A stretch of DNA of 64,000 nucleotides, from positions 1,984,001 through 2,048,000 of the forward strand of contig NZ_CP036175.1 in NCBI RefSeq assembly GCF_003261575.2, written 5' to 3'. Positions 1 through 10,319 of the stretch are shown here, one piece after another. Under the pieces are notes generated by a model. The model had not been told where the DNA came from and ran no database searches. It was given only the letters and a program-made list of their open reading frames with translations. The stretch's first letter is position 1. Each line of letters begins with the position of its first letter. The stretch is from Klebsiella huaxiensis (GTDB lineage Bacteria > Pseudomonadota > Gammaproteobacteria > Enterobacterales > Enterobacteriaceae). Made by a program: the position numbers and the translations under genes.

Positions 1-1366
1 TACGGTAAAAGCGCTCAACCAGACGCTCCAGCTGTTCGTCGGTGACGCCCGGAGCGCTATCGGCAAAGTCGAGAACCAGCATATGGCCGCTCTGGCTGGC
101 GCGGATCTGCAGGCTGCCGCCGCTATCGGTGTAGCGCAGGCTGTTTTCCAGCAGGTTATTGAAAAGCTGCATCAGGCGATCCCGGTCGCCAAAAATCGTC
201 GCGCTCTCCGGCAACGAAACGCTAATCGACAGTCCGCGGCTGGCGAAGCGTTCGCGAAACGCGCCAGCGGCGACTTCCAGCAGATTGATGATATCCACCG
301 AGGTTTTCTGGTAGGAGAGCGCGCCTTCATCGGACATCGATAGCTGGTGCAAATCATCGACCAGTTTGGTCAGGGTCGCGACCTCGGCCTGTAGGGAAGT
401 GATGGAGTCCGGGGTGAATTTCCTGATGCCGTCCTGAATCGCTTCCAGCTCACCGCGCAGCACCGCCAGCGGTGTGCGCAGCTCGTGGGAAATATCGGCC
501 ATCAGGTCCCGGCGCATCTGCTGGTTGCGCTCAAGGGTGCTGGCTAGCTGGTTAAAGTCCCGTGCCAGACGCCCCAGCTCATCGCTGCTGGTGGCGGTGA
601 CGCGGGTTGAGAAATCTCCGGCAGCCAGGCGATGCGTGCCCTCAACCAGTCGTTTGACCGGCGCAAGCAGGCCACGCGCCAGCGGGAAGGTGGCGAGCGC
701 CGCCAGCAGCGTAGCGAGGGCGACAATCAGCCAACTGGTGCGTTTTTGTTGGCGGTCAAAGTTGATATCGGTGTTGCGCGTCAGACGTTCAACCGGCGAC
801 GCAATCACCGCGCCGACCTCCGCGCCGTTAACCATAATGCTGCGGCGGGTACCGTCTTTCGGCACGCGTTCGCGCGGACCAACCAGAACGCGCCCTTTTT
901 GATCGACCACCCAGAACATGGTGCGCCAGCCGTGCGGAGGAATATCGGGACCAGGACCGCGATCGCCACGATCATCTCGGGGACCGTCGAGCGGTCGATC
1001 TGGCGCGGCGTCCGGCGGCATATCCTCGGGAATTGGGCCGGGTCCTGGTTCATCCATGGGACCGTGCCCCATACCGCGACCCTGCGGCGAGCGGTCGTCG
1101 TTGTCGCGCTCAAAGGTTTTCAGCAACTGGAATATAAACCGGTCGTTGTTACGCAGGAATTTCCAACTGCCATGCTGAGCGTACTGCTCGCTCAGGGCAT
1201 CGCCGAGCATGGTCAGCCGCTGCTCATTTCCGCGCTTAATATAGTCGATAAACCCGCGTTCAAAGCTGATGCGTACCGCCCAGTGCATGCTGATCAGCAG
1301 CACGATGCAGGTGGCAAGAATCGCGATAAATAGCTTGCCGGTAATGCCGGGACGCCAGAACTTCAA
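1..1366 (-). CDS. baeS: Sensor histidine kinase BaeS (3' end cut by window edge)
   Basis: Inner-membrane sensor kinase of the BaeSR envelope-stress system, which in E. coli activates mdtABCD and spy. About 455 residues are present, ending just after a G-region motif ADSAPG and a following ERFYR segment, so the last part of the ATPase domain is missing. The dimerisation box reads ISHELRTPL, with the phospho-acceptor His near base 486. An N-terminal membrane segment and periplasmic sensor domain precede it. The start is a TTG at 1366 (product begins KFWRPGITGKLF after the initiator) and overlaps the mdtD stop, so translation is probably coupled. The periplasmic domain holds a Gly/Pro/Asp/Arg-rich stretch (about bases 940-1100) that E. 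coli BaeS lacks. Neighbours and sequence make the identity clear. Confidence 0.96.
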   Translation of the reverse strand, partial: MKFWRPGITGKLFIAILATCIVLLISMHWAVRISFERGFIDYIKRGNEQRLTMLGDALSEQYAQHGSWKFLRNNDRFIFQLLKTFERDNDDRSPQGRGMGHGPMDEPGPGPIPEDMPPDAAPDRPLDGPRDDRGDRGPGPDIPPHGWRTMFWVVDQKGRVLVGPRERVPKDGTRRSIMVNGAEVGAVIASPVERLTRNTDINFDRQQKRTSWLIVALATLLAALATFPLARGLLAPVKRLVEGTHRLAAGDFSTRVTATSSDELGRLARDFNQLASTLERNQQMRRDLMADISHELRTPLAVLRGELEAIQDGIRKFTPDSITSLQAEVATLTKLVDDLHQLSMSDEGALSYQKTSVDIINLLEVAAGAFRERFASRGLSISVSLPESATIFGDRDRLMQLFNNLLENSLRYTDSGGSLQIRASQSGHMLVLDFADSAPGVTDEQLERLVERFYR

Positions 1367-2778
1367 GATTCACTCCTTTTGCGACGACCAATCACGGTGT
1401 TGGTGGTGGTGTCGTCCGGTACGCGGGAAAAAATCAGCGCGGGCAGCGCGATAACCACCGCCATGCTTAAGTAGGTATAAAGAAAGACCTGATGAGTGGT
1501 CGCCGCGTCGGCGCTGATATGCTGCTGACCGTAGAGACCCAGCAGCATGCCGGCGATAGTGACGCCAATACTCATCGATAGCTGCATGACCATTGACAAC
1601 ATACTATTGCCGCTGCTGGCGAGGTCATCGGGCAGGTCTTTCAGGGTCAGCGTATTCATTGACGAAAAGCGGCTGGAGTTGATCATCCCCTGCAGAAACA
1701 GCACCACCGGCAGCAGCCAGTACCAGCCTGCCAGAGCCACCGCCATAAACAGCAGGCTGACCAGCGCCAGGCCGATGGTTGAGACCACCAGCACCCGGCG
1801 ATAGCCGAAGCGGTTGACCACCTGTACCACGATACGCTTCATGCCCATGCTGCCGAGTACCATTGGGATCATCATCAGACCGGCGTGGAACGGTGTAAAA
1901 CCGAGGCCAATCTGCAAAAATACCGGCGTCATAAACGGCAGCATGCCGCTGCCGATGCGCCCGGCGAAGCTGCCGCCAAGTCCGAGCGAGAAGGTGCGAT
2001 TGCTGAACAGTTTAAGGCTAAACAGCGCGTTGCGATTACCGCGCGCATGCCACAGATAGAACAGAATGGACGCAACGCCGACTGCGACCAGCGTCGCCAG
2101 CCATAGCGGAGAGATACCAAGCCCTTTTTTACCATCAAGCGCCAGGGTCAGCGTGGCCATTCCCGCCGCCAGCAGAATAAAGCCGAAGATATCAAAACGT
2201 CGGGTTTGCAGGGTGTAGTTGGGCATCAGGCATAGCGTGGCGATGGCGCCGACAATGCCGACCGGAATGTTGATCAGGAAGATCCAGTGCCAGGAAGCGT
2301 ATTCTACCAGGATGCCGCCGAGCGCCGGACCGAGCAGCGGGCCAACCTGGCCGGGCAAGGTGACGAAGGTCATCGCCGCCATATATTGGCTGCGCGGGAC
2401 GATTTTCATCACCGTCAGACGACCAACCGGAACCATCATCGCGCCGCCGACACCTTGCAATACGCGGGCGAGTATCAACTGATCGAGCGTCGCAGCCTGA
2501 GCGCAGAACAGGGAACCGACGGTAAACAGAATAATGGCGCTAAAGAAGATATTGCGTACCCCGACTCGATCTGCCAGCCAGCCACTGGCGGGCAGCATCA
2601 CCGCCACCGTTAGCACATAGGAGACGATCACCATATGCATATGCAGCGGACTCTCCCCAAGGCTTTTCGCCATTGAGGGGAGGGCGGTGTTGACGATAGT
2701 GGTATCCAGCGCCTGCATAAAGAAGCCGAAGGCCACTATCCATAGCTGCCAGCGCACGCTGGCGGGGAGATCTGTCAT
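1363..2778 (-). CDS. mdtD: MFS transporter MdtD (DHA2 family)
   Basis: Predicted 14-helix inner-membrane proton antiporter of the major facilitator superfamily, encoded inside the mdtABCD-baeSR operon. It has 471 residues, the usual length, and begins MTDLPASVRWQLWIVAFGFF. The DHA2-type segment LQGVGGAMMVPVGR is visible near residue 110. It follows mdtC after a single base and overlaps baeS by four bases, so it is co-transcribed. In E. coli, MdtD is not needed for MdtABC drug efflux and its own substrate is uncertain; iron-citrate export has been proposed. Confidence 0.95.
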   Translation of the reverse strand: MTDLPASVRWQLWIVAFGFFMQALDTTIVNTALPSMAKSLGESPLHMHMVIVSYVLTVAVMLPASGWLADRVGVRNIFFSAIILFTVGSLFCAQAATLDQLILARVLQGVGGAMMVPVGRLTVMKIVPRSQYMAAMTFVTLPGQVGPLLGPALGGILVEYASWHWIFLINIPVGIVGAIATLCLMPNYTLQTRRFDIFGFILLAAGMATLTLALDGKKGLGISPLWLATLVAVGVASILFYLWHARGNRNALFSLKLFSNRTFSLGLGGSFAGRIGSGMLPFMTPVFLQIGLGFTPFHAGLMMIPMVLGSMGMKRIVVQVVNRFGYRRVLVVSTIGLALVSLLFMAVALAGWYWLLPVVLFLQGMINSSRFSSMNTLTLKDLPDDLASSGNSMLSMVMQLSMSIGVTIAGMLLGLYGQQHISADAATTHQVFLYTYLSMAVVIALPALIFSRVPDDTTTNTVIGRRKRSES

Positions 2779-2779
2779 G

Positions 2780-5700
2780 TTATTCGCTTACCGGTTGATG
2801 GAGTGTTCGCGAAAAACGCAACCGCAGACGGTCGAAGAACAGATAGACCACCGGCGTGGTGTACAGGGTCAACAGTTGACTCATCACCAGACCGCCGACG
2901 ATGGTAATCCCCAGTGGCTGGCGCAGCTCGGAGCCATCACCACTGGAGATAACCAGCGGCAGCGCGCCGAACAGCGCTGCCAGGGTGGTCATCATTATTG
3001 GGCGAAAACGCAACAGGCAGGCCTGGAAGATGGCTTCTTCCGGCGGCAGGTTGCCGTTGCGCTGCGCCTCAAGGGCAAAATCGACCATCATGATGGCGTT
3101 TTTCTTCACGATGCCAATTAATAGCATAATCCCGATTAGCGCTATTAGGCTGAACGGGGCATCGAAAAGCTCAAGCGCCAGCAGCGCGCCGACGCCAGCG
3201 GAAGGGATGGTCGAAAGGATAGTCAGCGGGTGAACGTAGCTCTCATAGAGGATCCCCAGCACGATATAGACCGTGGCGATAGCCGCCAGAATCAGGATCA
3301 CCTGGGAGTTCATCGTTTCCTGGAACACCTGCGCGGTCCCGGCGAACGACCCGCGCACGCTGGACGGCACGCCAAGCTGGGTCATTGCCCGGTTAATGGC
3401 ATCGCTGGCTTCTGACAGCGACTTACCGGTCGGCAGGTTGAAAGAGATGGTCGAGGCCGCCGACAGCCCTTGATGGTTCACCGATAGCGGGGCGTTGGCC
3501 GGTTGCCATTTGGCGAAATAAGAGAGCGGGATCGGCTTATCTTCGCTGTTGATTACAAACATCTTATCCAGCGCGCTGACGTCCTGGGTGTAAACCGGGT
3601 CAACCTGCATCACCACTTTATACTGGTTCAGCGGCTGGTAAATGGTTGAGATCTGCCGTTGACCAAAGGCATTGTTCAGCAGGTTGTTGGCATCCTGCAC
3701 GCTGATACCGAGCCTCGACATGGTGTCGCGATCGTAAACCAGGTCCATCTCAGCGCCGTTATCCTGTTGGTCCGAGTTAACGTCCGCCAGTTCCGGCAGT
3801 GCCGCCAGCGCTTTGCGAATCTTTGGCTCCCACTCGCGCAGCGCCGCAAGATCGTCCGACAGCAGGGTGTACTGGTAGCTGGCATTAGCCTGACGTCCGC
3901 CTACGCGAATATCCTGTACCGCCATCAGGAACAGGTTGGCCCCCGGCTCTTTCGCCAGTTTTTTACGCAGCCGGTCAATAATTTGCTGTGCCGTTTCGTG
4001 GCGTTCATCGCGGGATTTCAGGGTGATAAACATCATCCCGCTGTTGACTCGTGAGCCGCCGGTAAAGCCAGTGACGTTATCCACCGCCGGGTCTTCACGA
4101 ATGATCTTCATAAAGTCCTGCAGCTTGCCGCGCATTGCCTGGAACGAAATGCTCTGGTCGGCCTGAATGCCGCCCATCAGTACCCCGGTGTCCTGCTCCG
4201 GGAAGAAGGTCTTGGGAATCGAGATATAGAGCCAGACGCTCAGCGCGATGGTGCCGAGCAGCACCAGGCCGGTTAAGCGGCTGTGCTTCAGCACCCATTT
4301 CAGCGACTTGCCGTACCCGCCCTGAATCGCTACCAGCAGACGACCAAAACCACGCTTGCGCGTTGGCTCGTTGGGCTTGCCGCTTTTCAGCAGCCAGCCG
4401 CACATCATCGGCGTCAGGGTCAGCGATACTGCCAACGAAATGCCGATCGCCACCGACAGGGTGACGGCAAATTCACGCAGCAATCTTCCCGGCAGGCCGC
4501 CCATCAGCAGTAGCGGCAGGAAGACAGCGACTAACGATATGCTCATCGACAGCACGGTGAAACCCACCTCCCGGCTTCCCTGTAGCGCGGCCTGAAGCGG
4601 TTTCATACCCGCTTCAAGATGGCGGGAGATGTTCTCCAGCACCACGATAGCGTCATCGACCACAAAGCCGGTGGCGATGGTCAGCGCCATTAGCGACAGG
4701 TTATTCAGGCTGAAGCCGCACAGATACATGGCCGCAAAGGTGCCAATCAGCGAGACCGGAACCGCCACCGCCGGGATCAGCGTCGCGCGGCCCGAACGCA
4801 GGAACAGGAACACCACGAGGATCACCAGCGCCACCGAGATCACCAGCGTTTGTTCGACCTCTTCCAGCGAGGCGCGGATGGTTGGCGACCGGTCCTGGGC
4901 GATTTGCAGGTCGATAGATGCCGGGATCGTGCGCTGCAGATCCGGCAGGCGGGCGCGAATGCTGTCCACCGTTTCAATGATATTGGCTTCCGGCAGCTTG
5001 CGGATCATCAGCAGAATTGCCGGTTTAGCGTTGGTCATCCCGGCGTTGCGCACATCCTGTACCGAGTCGGTGACGTTGGCGACATCACCTAACCGCACCG
5101 CCGCACCGTTGTTGTAGTGCACGATGACCGGTTGATATTCGGCGGCGGTTTTCAGCTCGTCGTTGGTTTCCACCTGCCAGCGGTGGGAGGCGTCTTCCAG
5201 TGCTCCCTGCGGTTTACGCACGTTGGCGTTGCTGATAGCGGTACGTACCGCGTCCAGCGACACACCCTGGTTAAACAGCGCCTGCGGGTTGAGGTCAACG
5301 AGCACGGCGGGCAGGGAACTGCCGCCGACGTCAACGTCGCCCACGCCGTCAATCTGGGCAATAGTCTGCGCCAGCTGGGTAGAGGCGAAATCGTACAGCT
5401 CACCCTGGGAGTAAGTATCCGAGGTGAGGGTAAGGATCATGATCGGCGCGTCGGATGGGTTAGCTTTGCGATAGGTCGGGCGGCTCGGCATACCGCTCGG
5501 CAGCAGGCTTTGCGCGGCGTTAATCGCCGCCTGTACGTCGCGCGCTGTGCCGTTGATATCGCGATCGAAGTTGAACTCCATAATAATTCGCGTGCTGCCA
5601 AGCGAACTGGAGGAGGTCATCTCGTTTACCCCGGCAATCCGCCCCAGGGAACGCTCCAGCGGCGTCGCCACCGAAGAGGCCATGGTTTCTGGCGAGGCAC

Positions 5701-5857
5701 CGGGCAGCGAGGCGCTGATCATAATGACAGGAAAATCCACCTGCGGCAGCGGCGCAACCGGCAGCAGGCGGAAACCGAGGATGCCGCACAGGGTGATAGC
5801 GAGCGAGATCAGAATCGTCGCCACCGGGCGATAAATGAAGAGGGCGAAAAACTTCAC
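2780..5857 (-). CDS. mdtC: RND efflux pump subunit MdtC
   Basis: One of the two different RND proton antiporter subunits that assemble as a heterotrimer with MdtB, together with adaptor MdtA and outer-membrane TolC. The complex exports bile salts, novobiocin and other amphiphiles. It has 1025 residues, matching E. coli MdtC almost throughout. Typical RND features are two sets of six transmembrane helices, each interrupted by a large periplasmic loop, and a TM4 segment ATGFVVDDAIVVLENISRH with the proton-relay Asp pair. The start is a GTG at 5857 that directly abuts the mdtB stop, and the product begins KFFALFIYRPVATI after the initiator as in E. coli. Confidence 0.97.
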   Translation of the reverse strand: MKFFALFIYRPVATILISLAITLCGILGFRLLPVAPLPQVDFPVIMISASLPGASPETMASSVATPLERSLGRIAGVNEMTSSSSLGSTRIIMEFNFDRDINGTARDVQAAINAAQSLLPSGMPSRPTYRKANPSDAPIMILTLTSDTYSQGELYDFASTQLAQTIAQIDGVGDVDVGGSSLPAVLVDLNPQALFNQGVSLDAVRTAISNANVRKPQGALEDASHRWQVETNDELKTAAEYQPVIVHYNNGAAVRLGDVANVTDSVQDVRNAGMTNAKPAILLMIRKLPEANIIETVDSIRARLPDLQRTIPASIDLQIAQDRSPTIRASLEEVEQTLVISVALVILVVFLFLRSGRATLIPAVAVPVSLIGTFAAMYLCGFSLNNLSLMALTIATGFVVDDAIVVLENISRHLEAGMKPLQAALQGSREVGFTVLSMSISLVAVFLPLLLMGGLPGRLLREFAVTLSVAIGISLAVSLTLTPMMCGWLLKSGKPNEPTRKRGFGRLLVAIQGGYGKSLKWVLKHSRLTGLVLLGTIALSVWLYISIPKTFFPEQDTGVLMGGIQADQSISFQAMRGKLQDFMKIIREDPAVDNVTGFTGGSRVNSGMMFITLKSRDERHETAQQIIDRLRKKLAKEPGANLFLMAVQDIRVGGRQANASYQYTLLSDDLAALREWEPKIRKALAALPELADVNSDQQDNGAEMDLVYDRDTMSRLGISVQDANNLLNNAFGQRQISTIYQPLNQYKVVMQVDPVYTQDVSALDKMFVINSEDKPIPLSYFAKWQPANAPLSVNHQGLSAASTISFNLPTGKSLSEASDAINRAMTQLGVPSSVRGSFAGTAQVFQETMNSQVILILAAIATVYIVLGILYESYVHPLTILSTIPSAGVGALLALELFDAPFSLIALIGIMLLIGIVKKNAIMMVDFALEAQRNGNLPPEEAIFQACLLRFRPIMMTTLAALFGALPLVISSGDGSELRQPLGITIVGGLVMSQLLTLYTTPVVYLFFDRLRLRFSRTLHQPVSE

Positions 5858-8800
5858 TTACGCCTCCTCCTCACGCCGTGGGAACCGGCTCTTCATATAC
5901 AGTGACAGGCGGTCGAACAGCAGATAGATGACCGGAGTAGTGAACAGGGTCAGTACCTGGCTGAGCATCAAACCGCCCACCATGCCAATCCCCAGCGGAC
6001 GACGCAACTCCGCGCCGACGCCGGTACTCAACATCAGCGGCAGCGCGCCGAGCAGGGCGGCAAGGGTGGTCATCAGGATGGGACGAAAACGCAACAGACA
6101 GGCCTGATAAATCGCCTCGCGCGGCGGCATGCCCTGTTCGCGTTCGGCGGCCAGCGCGAAGTCGATCATCATGATGGCGTTTTTCTTAACGATACCGATA
6201 AGCAGAATGATGCCGATAATGGCGATAACATCCAGCTCGCTACCGGCCAACCACAGCGCCAGCAGCGCGCCAACACCTGCCGTTGGCAGCGTAGACAGAA
6301 TGGTGATCGGGTGAATAAAGCTCTCATACAGCACGCCGAGCACGATATACATCGCCACCACTGCGGCAACTACTAGCCAGACGGTGCTGCCGAGCGCCGA
6401 CTGGAAGGCCAGAGAACTGCCCTGGAACTGGGTGCGGATATCGCTCGGGAACTCCAGCGCCTGCTCAGCGCCAAGAATCGCCTCGACCGCATCGCCCAGC
6501 GAATAGTTGTTCGGTACGTTAAATGAGATTGTGGTGACCGGGAACTGATCGAGATGGTTAATCGACAGCGGGGCAAAGCGCTGCTCCACTTTGGCGATTG
6601 CGGTAAGCGGCACGATCCCGCCGTCGCTGCTGGTCAGGCGGATATTATCCAGCGCTGCCAGGCCCGGCGTCGCCTGGGTATCATGCTCCAGCACCACGCG
6701 GTACTGGTTTGCCTGGGTATAAATAGTGGAAATCAGGCGCTGACCGAAAGCGTTGTACAGCGCGTTATCGATATCGGACATGCTGATGCCGAGACGGCTG
6801 GCGCTATCGCGATCAACGTTGATATACGCCGCCAGGCCTTTATCCTGCCAGTCGCTGCTGACGTCGGAGAGCTGCGGCAATGCCTGCAGGCGGGTCAGAA
6901 GCTGCGGTACCCAGTTGCTTAGCGCATCCAGCGAGTTGGCCTGGAGAGTGAACTGGTACTGGGTTCGGCTGACGGTGGTATCAATCGTCAGGTCCTGGGT
7001 TGGCTGAAGATAAAGTTCGATACCGGGAATGCCGTCCACCGCGTTTTGCAGGCGGGCGATGACCGTTTGTACGCGATCGTCACGCTCGTCCAGCGGCTTA
7101 AGATTGATTTGCAGGCGGGCACTGTTCAGCGCCGGGTTGGTGCCGTCCACCCCGACGTAGGACGTCAGGCTTTCCACCGCCGGATCTTTAAGAATGACCG
7201 CGGAAACCTGCTGCTGGCGCTCGGCCATGCTGGCAAACGATACCGACTGCGGGGCCTGTAGCGTGCCCTGGATAATACCGTTGTCCTGAGTTGGGAAGAA
7301 TCCTTTCGGAATAAACACCCATAACATGATTGACAGCGCCAGCGTGCTAAGGGCCACGCTCAGCGTCAGCCACGGATGGTTCAGCACCCGGCTCAGCCAG
7401 CGACCATAGACGGCGATCACCCGTTCAAAGAAGCGTTCGCTGGCGCGGGAGAAGCGGTTTTGCTTACGCAGCGACTCGTGGCTTAACATGCGGGCGCACA
7501 TCATCGGCGTCAGGGTCAGCGACACCACCGCCGAGATGAGGATCGCCACCGCCAGGGTGACGGCGAACTCGCGGAACAGGCGACCGACGATATCGCCCAT
7601 AAATAGCAGCGGGATCAGCACCGCGATCAGCGAGAAGGTCAGGGAGATAATGGTAAAGCCGATCTCACCTGCGCCTTTCAGGGCAGCGGTCAGCGGTTTT
7701 TCGCCTTTCTCGATATAGCGCGAGATGTTTTCAATCACCACGATGGCGTCATCGACCACAAACCCGGTGGCGATGGTCAGGGCCATCAGCGTCAGGTTGT
7801 TAATTGAGAAGTCAAGGAACACCATCACCGCGAAAGTACCGACCAGCGACAGCGGCACGGCGATGCCGGGAATAATCGTTGCCGGAACGTTGCGCAGAAA
7901 CACGTAGATAATCATCACCACCAGAGCGATGGCCAGCATCAGTTCGAACTGGGTGTCGCTGACCGAGGCGCGAATATTGGTGGTACGGTCGGAAAGTACC
8001 TGTACTTTGACTGATTTCGGCAGGCTTTCGGTCAACTGCGGCAGCATCTGGCGAATGCTGTCGGCGGTAGAGATAATATTGGCCCCCGGCTGGCGCTGGA
8101 CGTTCATCACGATCGCTCGCTGATTGTTGGCCCATGCCCCGAGCCAGCTGTTTTCCGCACCCTGTTCAACTGTTGCGACGTCGCCGAGGCGAATCGCCGC
8201 ACCGTTCTGCCAGGCGATAATCAGGCGGCGGTAATCCTCTGCCGATTGCATCTGATCGTTGGCGGAAAGCGTAACCGCCCGCGACGGGCCGTCCAGGCTA
8301 CCCTTCGCCGAGTTAACGTTGGCGCTGGTAATCGCGGTGCGAATGGTTTCGCTGGTCAGTCCGAGGGCGGCAATGGCCTGAGCGTTTAGCTTCACGCGCA
8401 CTGCCGGGCGCTGACCGCCCGCCAGGGTCACCAGACCAACGCCGGAAACCTGGGAGATTTTCTGCGCCACGCGGGTTTCCACCATATCTTCGACCTGAGT
8501 CATCGGAATCGCGGAAGAGGTGACCGCGAGGGTCATAATCGGCGGGTCGGCGGGGTTAACTTTGCTGTAGACCGGCGGGTTGGGCAGATCTGACGGCAGC
8601 AGGTTAGTGGCGGCGTTGATGGCCGCCTGTACTTCCTGCTCGGCAACGTCCAGCGGCAGCGTAAGCTGGAACTGGAGCGTGACCACCGATGCGCCGCCCG
8701 AACTCTGGGACGACATTTGCTTGAGGCCGGACATCTGGCCAAACTGGCGCTCCAGCGGGGCGGTAATCGACGAGGTCACGACGTCCGGGCTGGCGCCGGG

Positions 8801-8980
8801 ATAGAGCGTCACCACCTGAATCGTCGGGTAATCCACTTCCGGCAGCGCTGAAACGGGCAGGAAACGATAGCCGATAATCCCGGCCAGCATAATGGCCACC
8901 ATTAACAGCGTCGTCGCTACCGGGCGCATGATAAACAGACGGGAAGGGCCACCCGTACTGCTCGGCGGTAACACTTGCAT
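5858..8980 (-). CDS. mdtB: RND efflux pump subunit MdtB
   Basis: Second RND subunit of the MdtABC-TolC pump, present in two copies per heterotrimer in E. coli according to published work. It has 1040 residues, beginning MQVLPPSSTGGPSRLFIMRP as in E. coli. The TM4 proton-relay segment TGFVVDDAIVVIENISRY is intact, as is the second-half motif LLIGIVKKNAIMMIDFAL. The start ATG shares one base with the mdtA stop (TGATG), so the two are translationally coupled. mdtB and mdtC are ancient paralogues, which explains the similar stretches near both ends of each gene. Confidence 0.97.
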   Translation of the reverse strand: MQVLPPSSTGGPSRLFIMRPVATTLLMVAIMLAGIIGYRFLPVSALPEVDYPTIQVVTLYPGASPDVVTSSITAPLERQFGQMSGLKQMSSQSSGGASVVTLQFQLTLPLDVAEQEVQAAINAATNLLPSDLPNPPVYSKVNPADPPIMTLAVTSSAIPMTQVEDMVETRVAQKISQVSGVGLVTLAGGQRPAVRVKLNAQAIAALGLTSETIRTAITSANVNSAKGSLDGPSRAVTLSANDQMQSAEDYRRLIIAWQNGAAIRLGDVATVEQGAENSWLGAWANNQRAIVMNVQRQPGANIISTADSIRQMLPQLTESLPKSVKVQVLSDRTTNIRASVSDTQFELMLAIALVVMIIYVFLRNVPATIIPGIAVPLSLVGTFAVMVFLDFSINNLTLMALTIATGFVVDDAIVVIENISRYIEKGEKPLTAALKGAGEIGFTIISLTFSLIAVLIPLLFMGDIVGRLFREFAVTLAVAILISAVVSLTLTPMMCARMLSHESLRKQNRFSRASERFFERVIAVYGRWLSRVLNHPWLTLSVALSTLALSIMLWVFIPKGFFPTQDNGIIQGTLQAPQSVSFASMAERQQQVSAVILKDPAVESLTSYVGVDGTNPALNSARLQINLKPLDERDDRVQTVIARLQNAVDGIPGIELYLQPTQDLTIDTTVSRTQYQFTLQANSLDALSNWVPQLLTRLQALPQLSDVSSDWQDKGLAAYINVDRDSASRLGISMSDIDNALYNAFGQRLISTIYTQANQYRVVLEHDTQATPGLAALDNIRLTSSDGGIVPLTAIAKVEQRFAPLSINHLDQFPVTTISFNVPNNYSLGDAVEAILGAEQALEFPSDIRTQFQGSSLAFQSALGSTVWLVVAAVVAMYIVLGVLYESFIHPITILSTLPTAGVGALLALWLAGSELDVIAIIGIILLIGIVKKNAIMMIDFALAAEREQGMPPREAIYQACLLRFRPILMTTLAALLGALPLMLSTGVGAELRRPLGIGMVGGLMLSQVLTLFTTPVIYLLFDRLSLYMKSRFPRREEEA

Positions 8981-10239
8981 CAGGAGCGCGCTCCTTTTTT
9001 ACCGTATTCACGGCTGGTGGCTTTCGCCGGTTCAGCTGCGGTGGTGGCGTCGTGAGCTTCTACAACTTCAACCTTCGCGCCTTCCGTCAGGCGGTCGATG
9101 CCGTCGGTGACCACGCGATCGCCTGCGGAAAGTCCGGCGTTAATCACCACTTTCAGGCTGTCCTGAATCCCTGGCGTCACCGTATGTTTGCTGACTTTGT
9201 TTTCGTCATTCAGCACCCAGACGAAATGGCCTTCGTTGCCCATTTGCAGGGCTGCGGTCGGAATAACCACCGCGTTTTGCTCGGTATCCACCAGCATCCG
9301 GGCGTTGACGAACTGATTCGGGAACAGGGCGTCGTCCTGATTATTAAAGCGTGCTTTAAGCTTGATGGTGCCGGTGGTGGCGTCAATCTGGTTATCGAGG
9401 CTCAGCAGAGAACCTTCGCTGATTTTCTGTTTGTTGGTACGGTCCCAGGCTTCGACGACCAGTTTTTTGCCTGCCTTTTGCGCCTGAACCACCGTGGCTA
9501 TCTGGTTTTCAGGAAGAGTAAAGACCAGGTCGATAGGGTGAGTTTGCGTTAGCACCACAATCCCGGTGGTATCGCCGCTGGAGATCTGGTTGCCGATATC
9601 CACCTGCTTTAAGCCTACCCGGCCATCAATCGGCGCGGTGATCCGGCTCCAGTTCAGCTGCAGCTGGGCGCTGGCGACGGCGGCCTCATCGGCTTTGATG
9701 GTGCCCTGGGTTTCACTGACCAGCGATTGCTGAGTATCCAGTTCCTGGCGTGATACCAGATTAGTTTTGACCAACTGCTGATAGCGCGCCAGGTCGCGGC
9801 GGGCGTTGGCCAGGGTGGCCTGATCTTTTGCCAGCTGGCCCTGAGCCTGGGCAAGAGCAACTTTAAACTGGCTGGGGTCGATTTCGGCGAGCAGGTCGCC
9901 CGCCTTTACCTGCTGGCCTTCGGTGAAGTGGATAGCCAAAAGCTGACCGTCGACGCGGCTGCGGACGGTAACGGTGTTGGCGGCCGTTACCGTACCAAGG
10001 CCGGAGAGATAGCGTGGGACCGATTCGCTGGTAGCCGTTGCCGCCTGCACCGGCGCAAGGGCTGCGCCAAAACGACCGTGACGTGGCCCACCAGGCCCTG
10101 GACCCTGCTGGCCAGGGCCTGCTGCCGTTACAGAGGTACTGTTTGCCGCTTCGCGACCCTGCCAAAACCAGTACGCGGCGCCCGCGACGATTGCGACTAC
10201 CAGCACGGCTACCCAACGGCTTTTATTGCTACCTTTCAT
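8980..10239 (-). CDS. mdtA: Membrane fusion adaptor MdtA
   Basis: Periplasmic adaptor that links the MdtBC inner-membrane pump to TolC. It has 419 residues. An N-terminal membrane anchor (about residues 9-27, VAVLVVAIVAGAAYWFW) is followed by a Gly/Pro-rich linker, a biotinyl-lipoyl half motif (VRSRVDGQLLAIHFTEGQQV), an alpha-hairpin around residues 130-200, then the second lipoyl half and beta-barrel domains. First gene of the mdtABCD-baeSR operon; its promoter lies in the 384-base gap before the divergent amidinohydrolase gene. In E. coli it is induced by BaeR. Confidence 0.96.
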   Translation of the reverse strand: MKGSNKSRWVAVLVVAIVAGAAYWFWQGREAANSTSVTAAGPGQQGPGPGGPRHGRFGAALAPVQAATATSESVPRYLSGLGTVTAANTVTVRSRVDGQLLAIHFTEGQQVKAGDLLAEIDPSQFKVALAQAQGQLAKDQATLANARRDLARYQQLVKTNLVSRQELDTQQSLVSETQGTIKADEAAVASAQLQLNWSRITAPIDGRVGLKQVDIGNQISSGDTTGIVVLTQTHPIDLVFTLPENQIATVVQAQKAGKKLVVEAWDRTNKQKISEGSLLSLDNQIDATTGTIKLKARFNNQDDALFPNQFVNARMLVDTEQNAVVIPTAALQMGNEGHFVWVLNDENKVSKHTVTPGIQDSLKVVINAGLSAGDRVVTDGIDRLTEGAKVEVVEAHDATTAAEPAKATSREYGKKGARS

Positions 10240-10319
10240 TAATTTGCTATCTCATCCTGAAACGTTTCACGGAATGATACTAGTTTAGTCAGTGAACGCT
10301 GCTTAAAAATGGAGGAATT

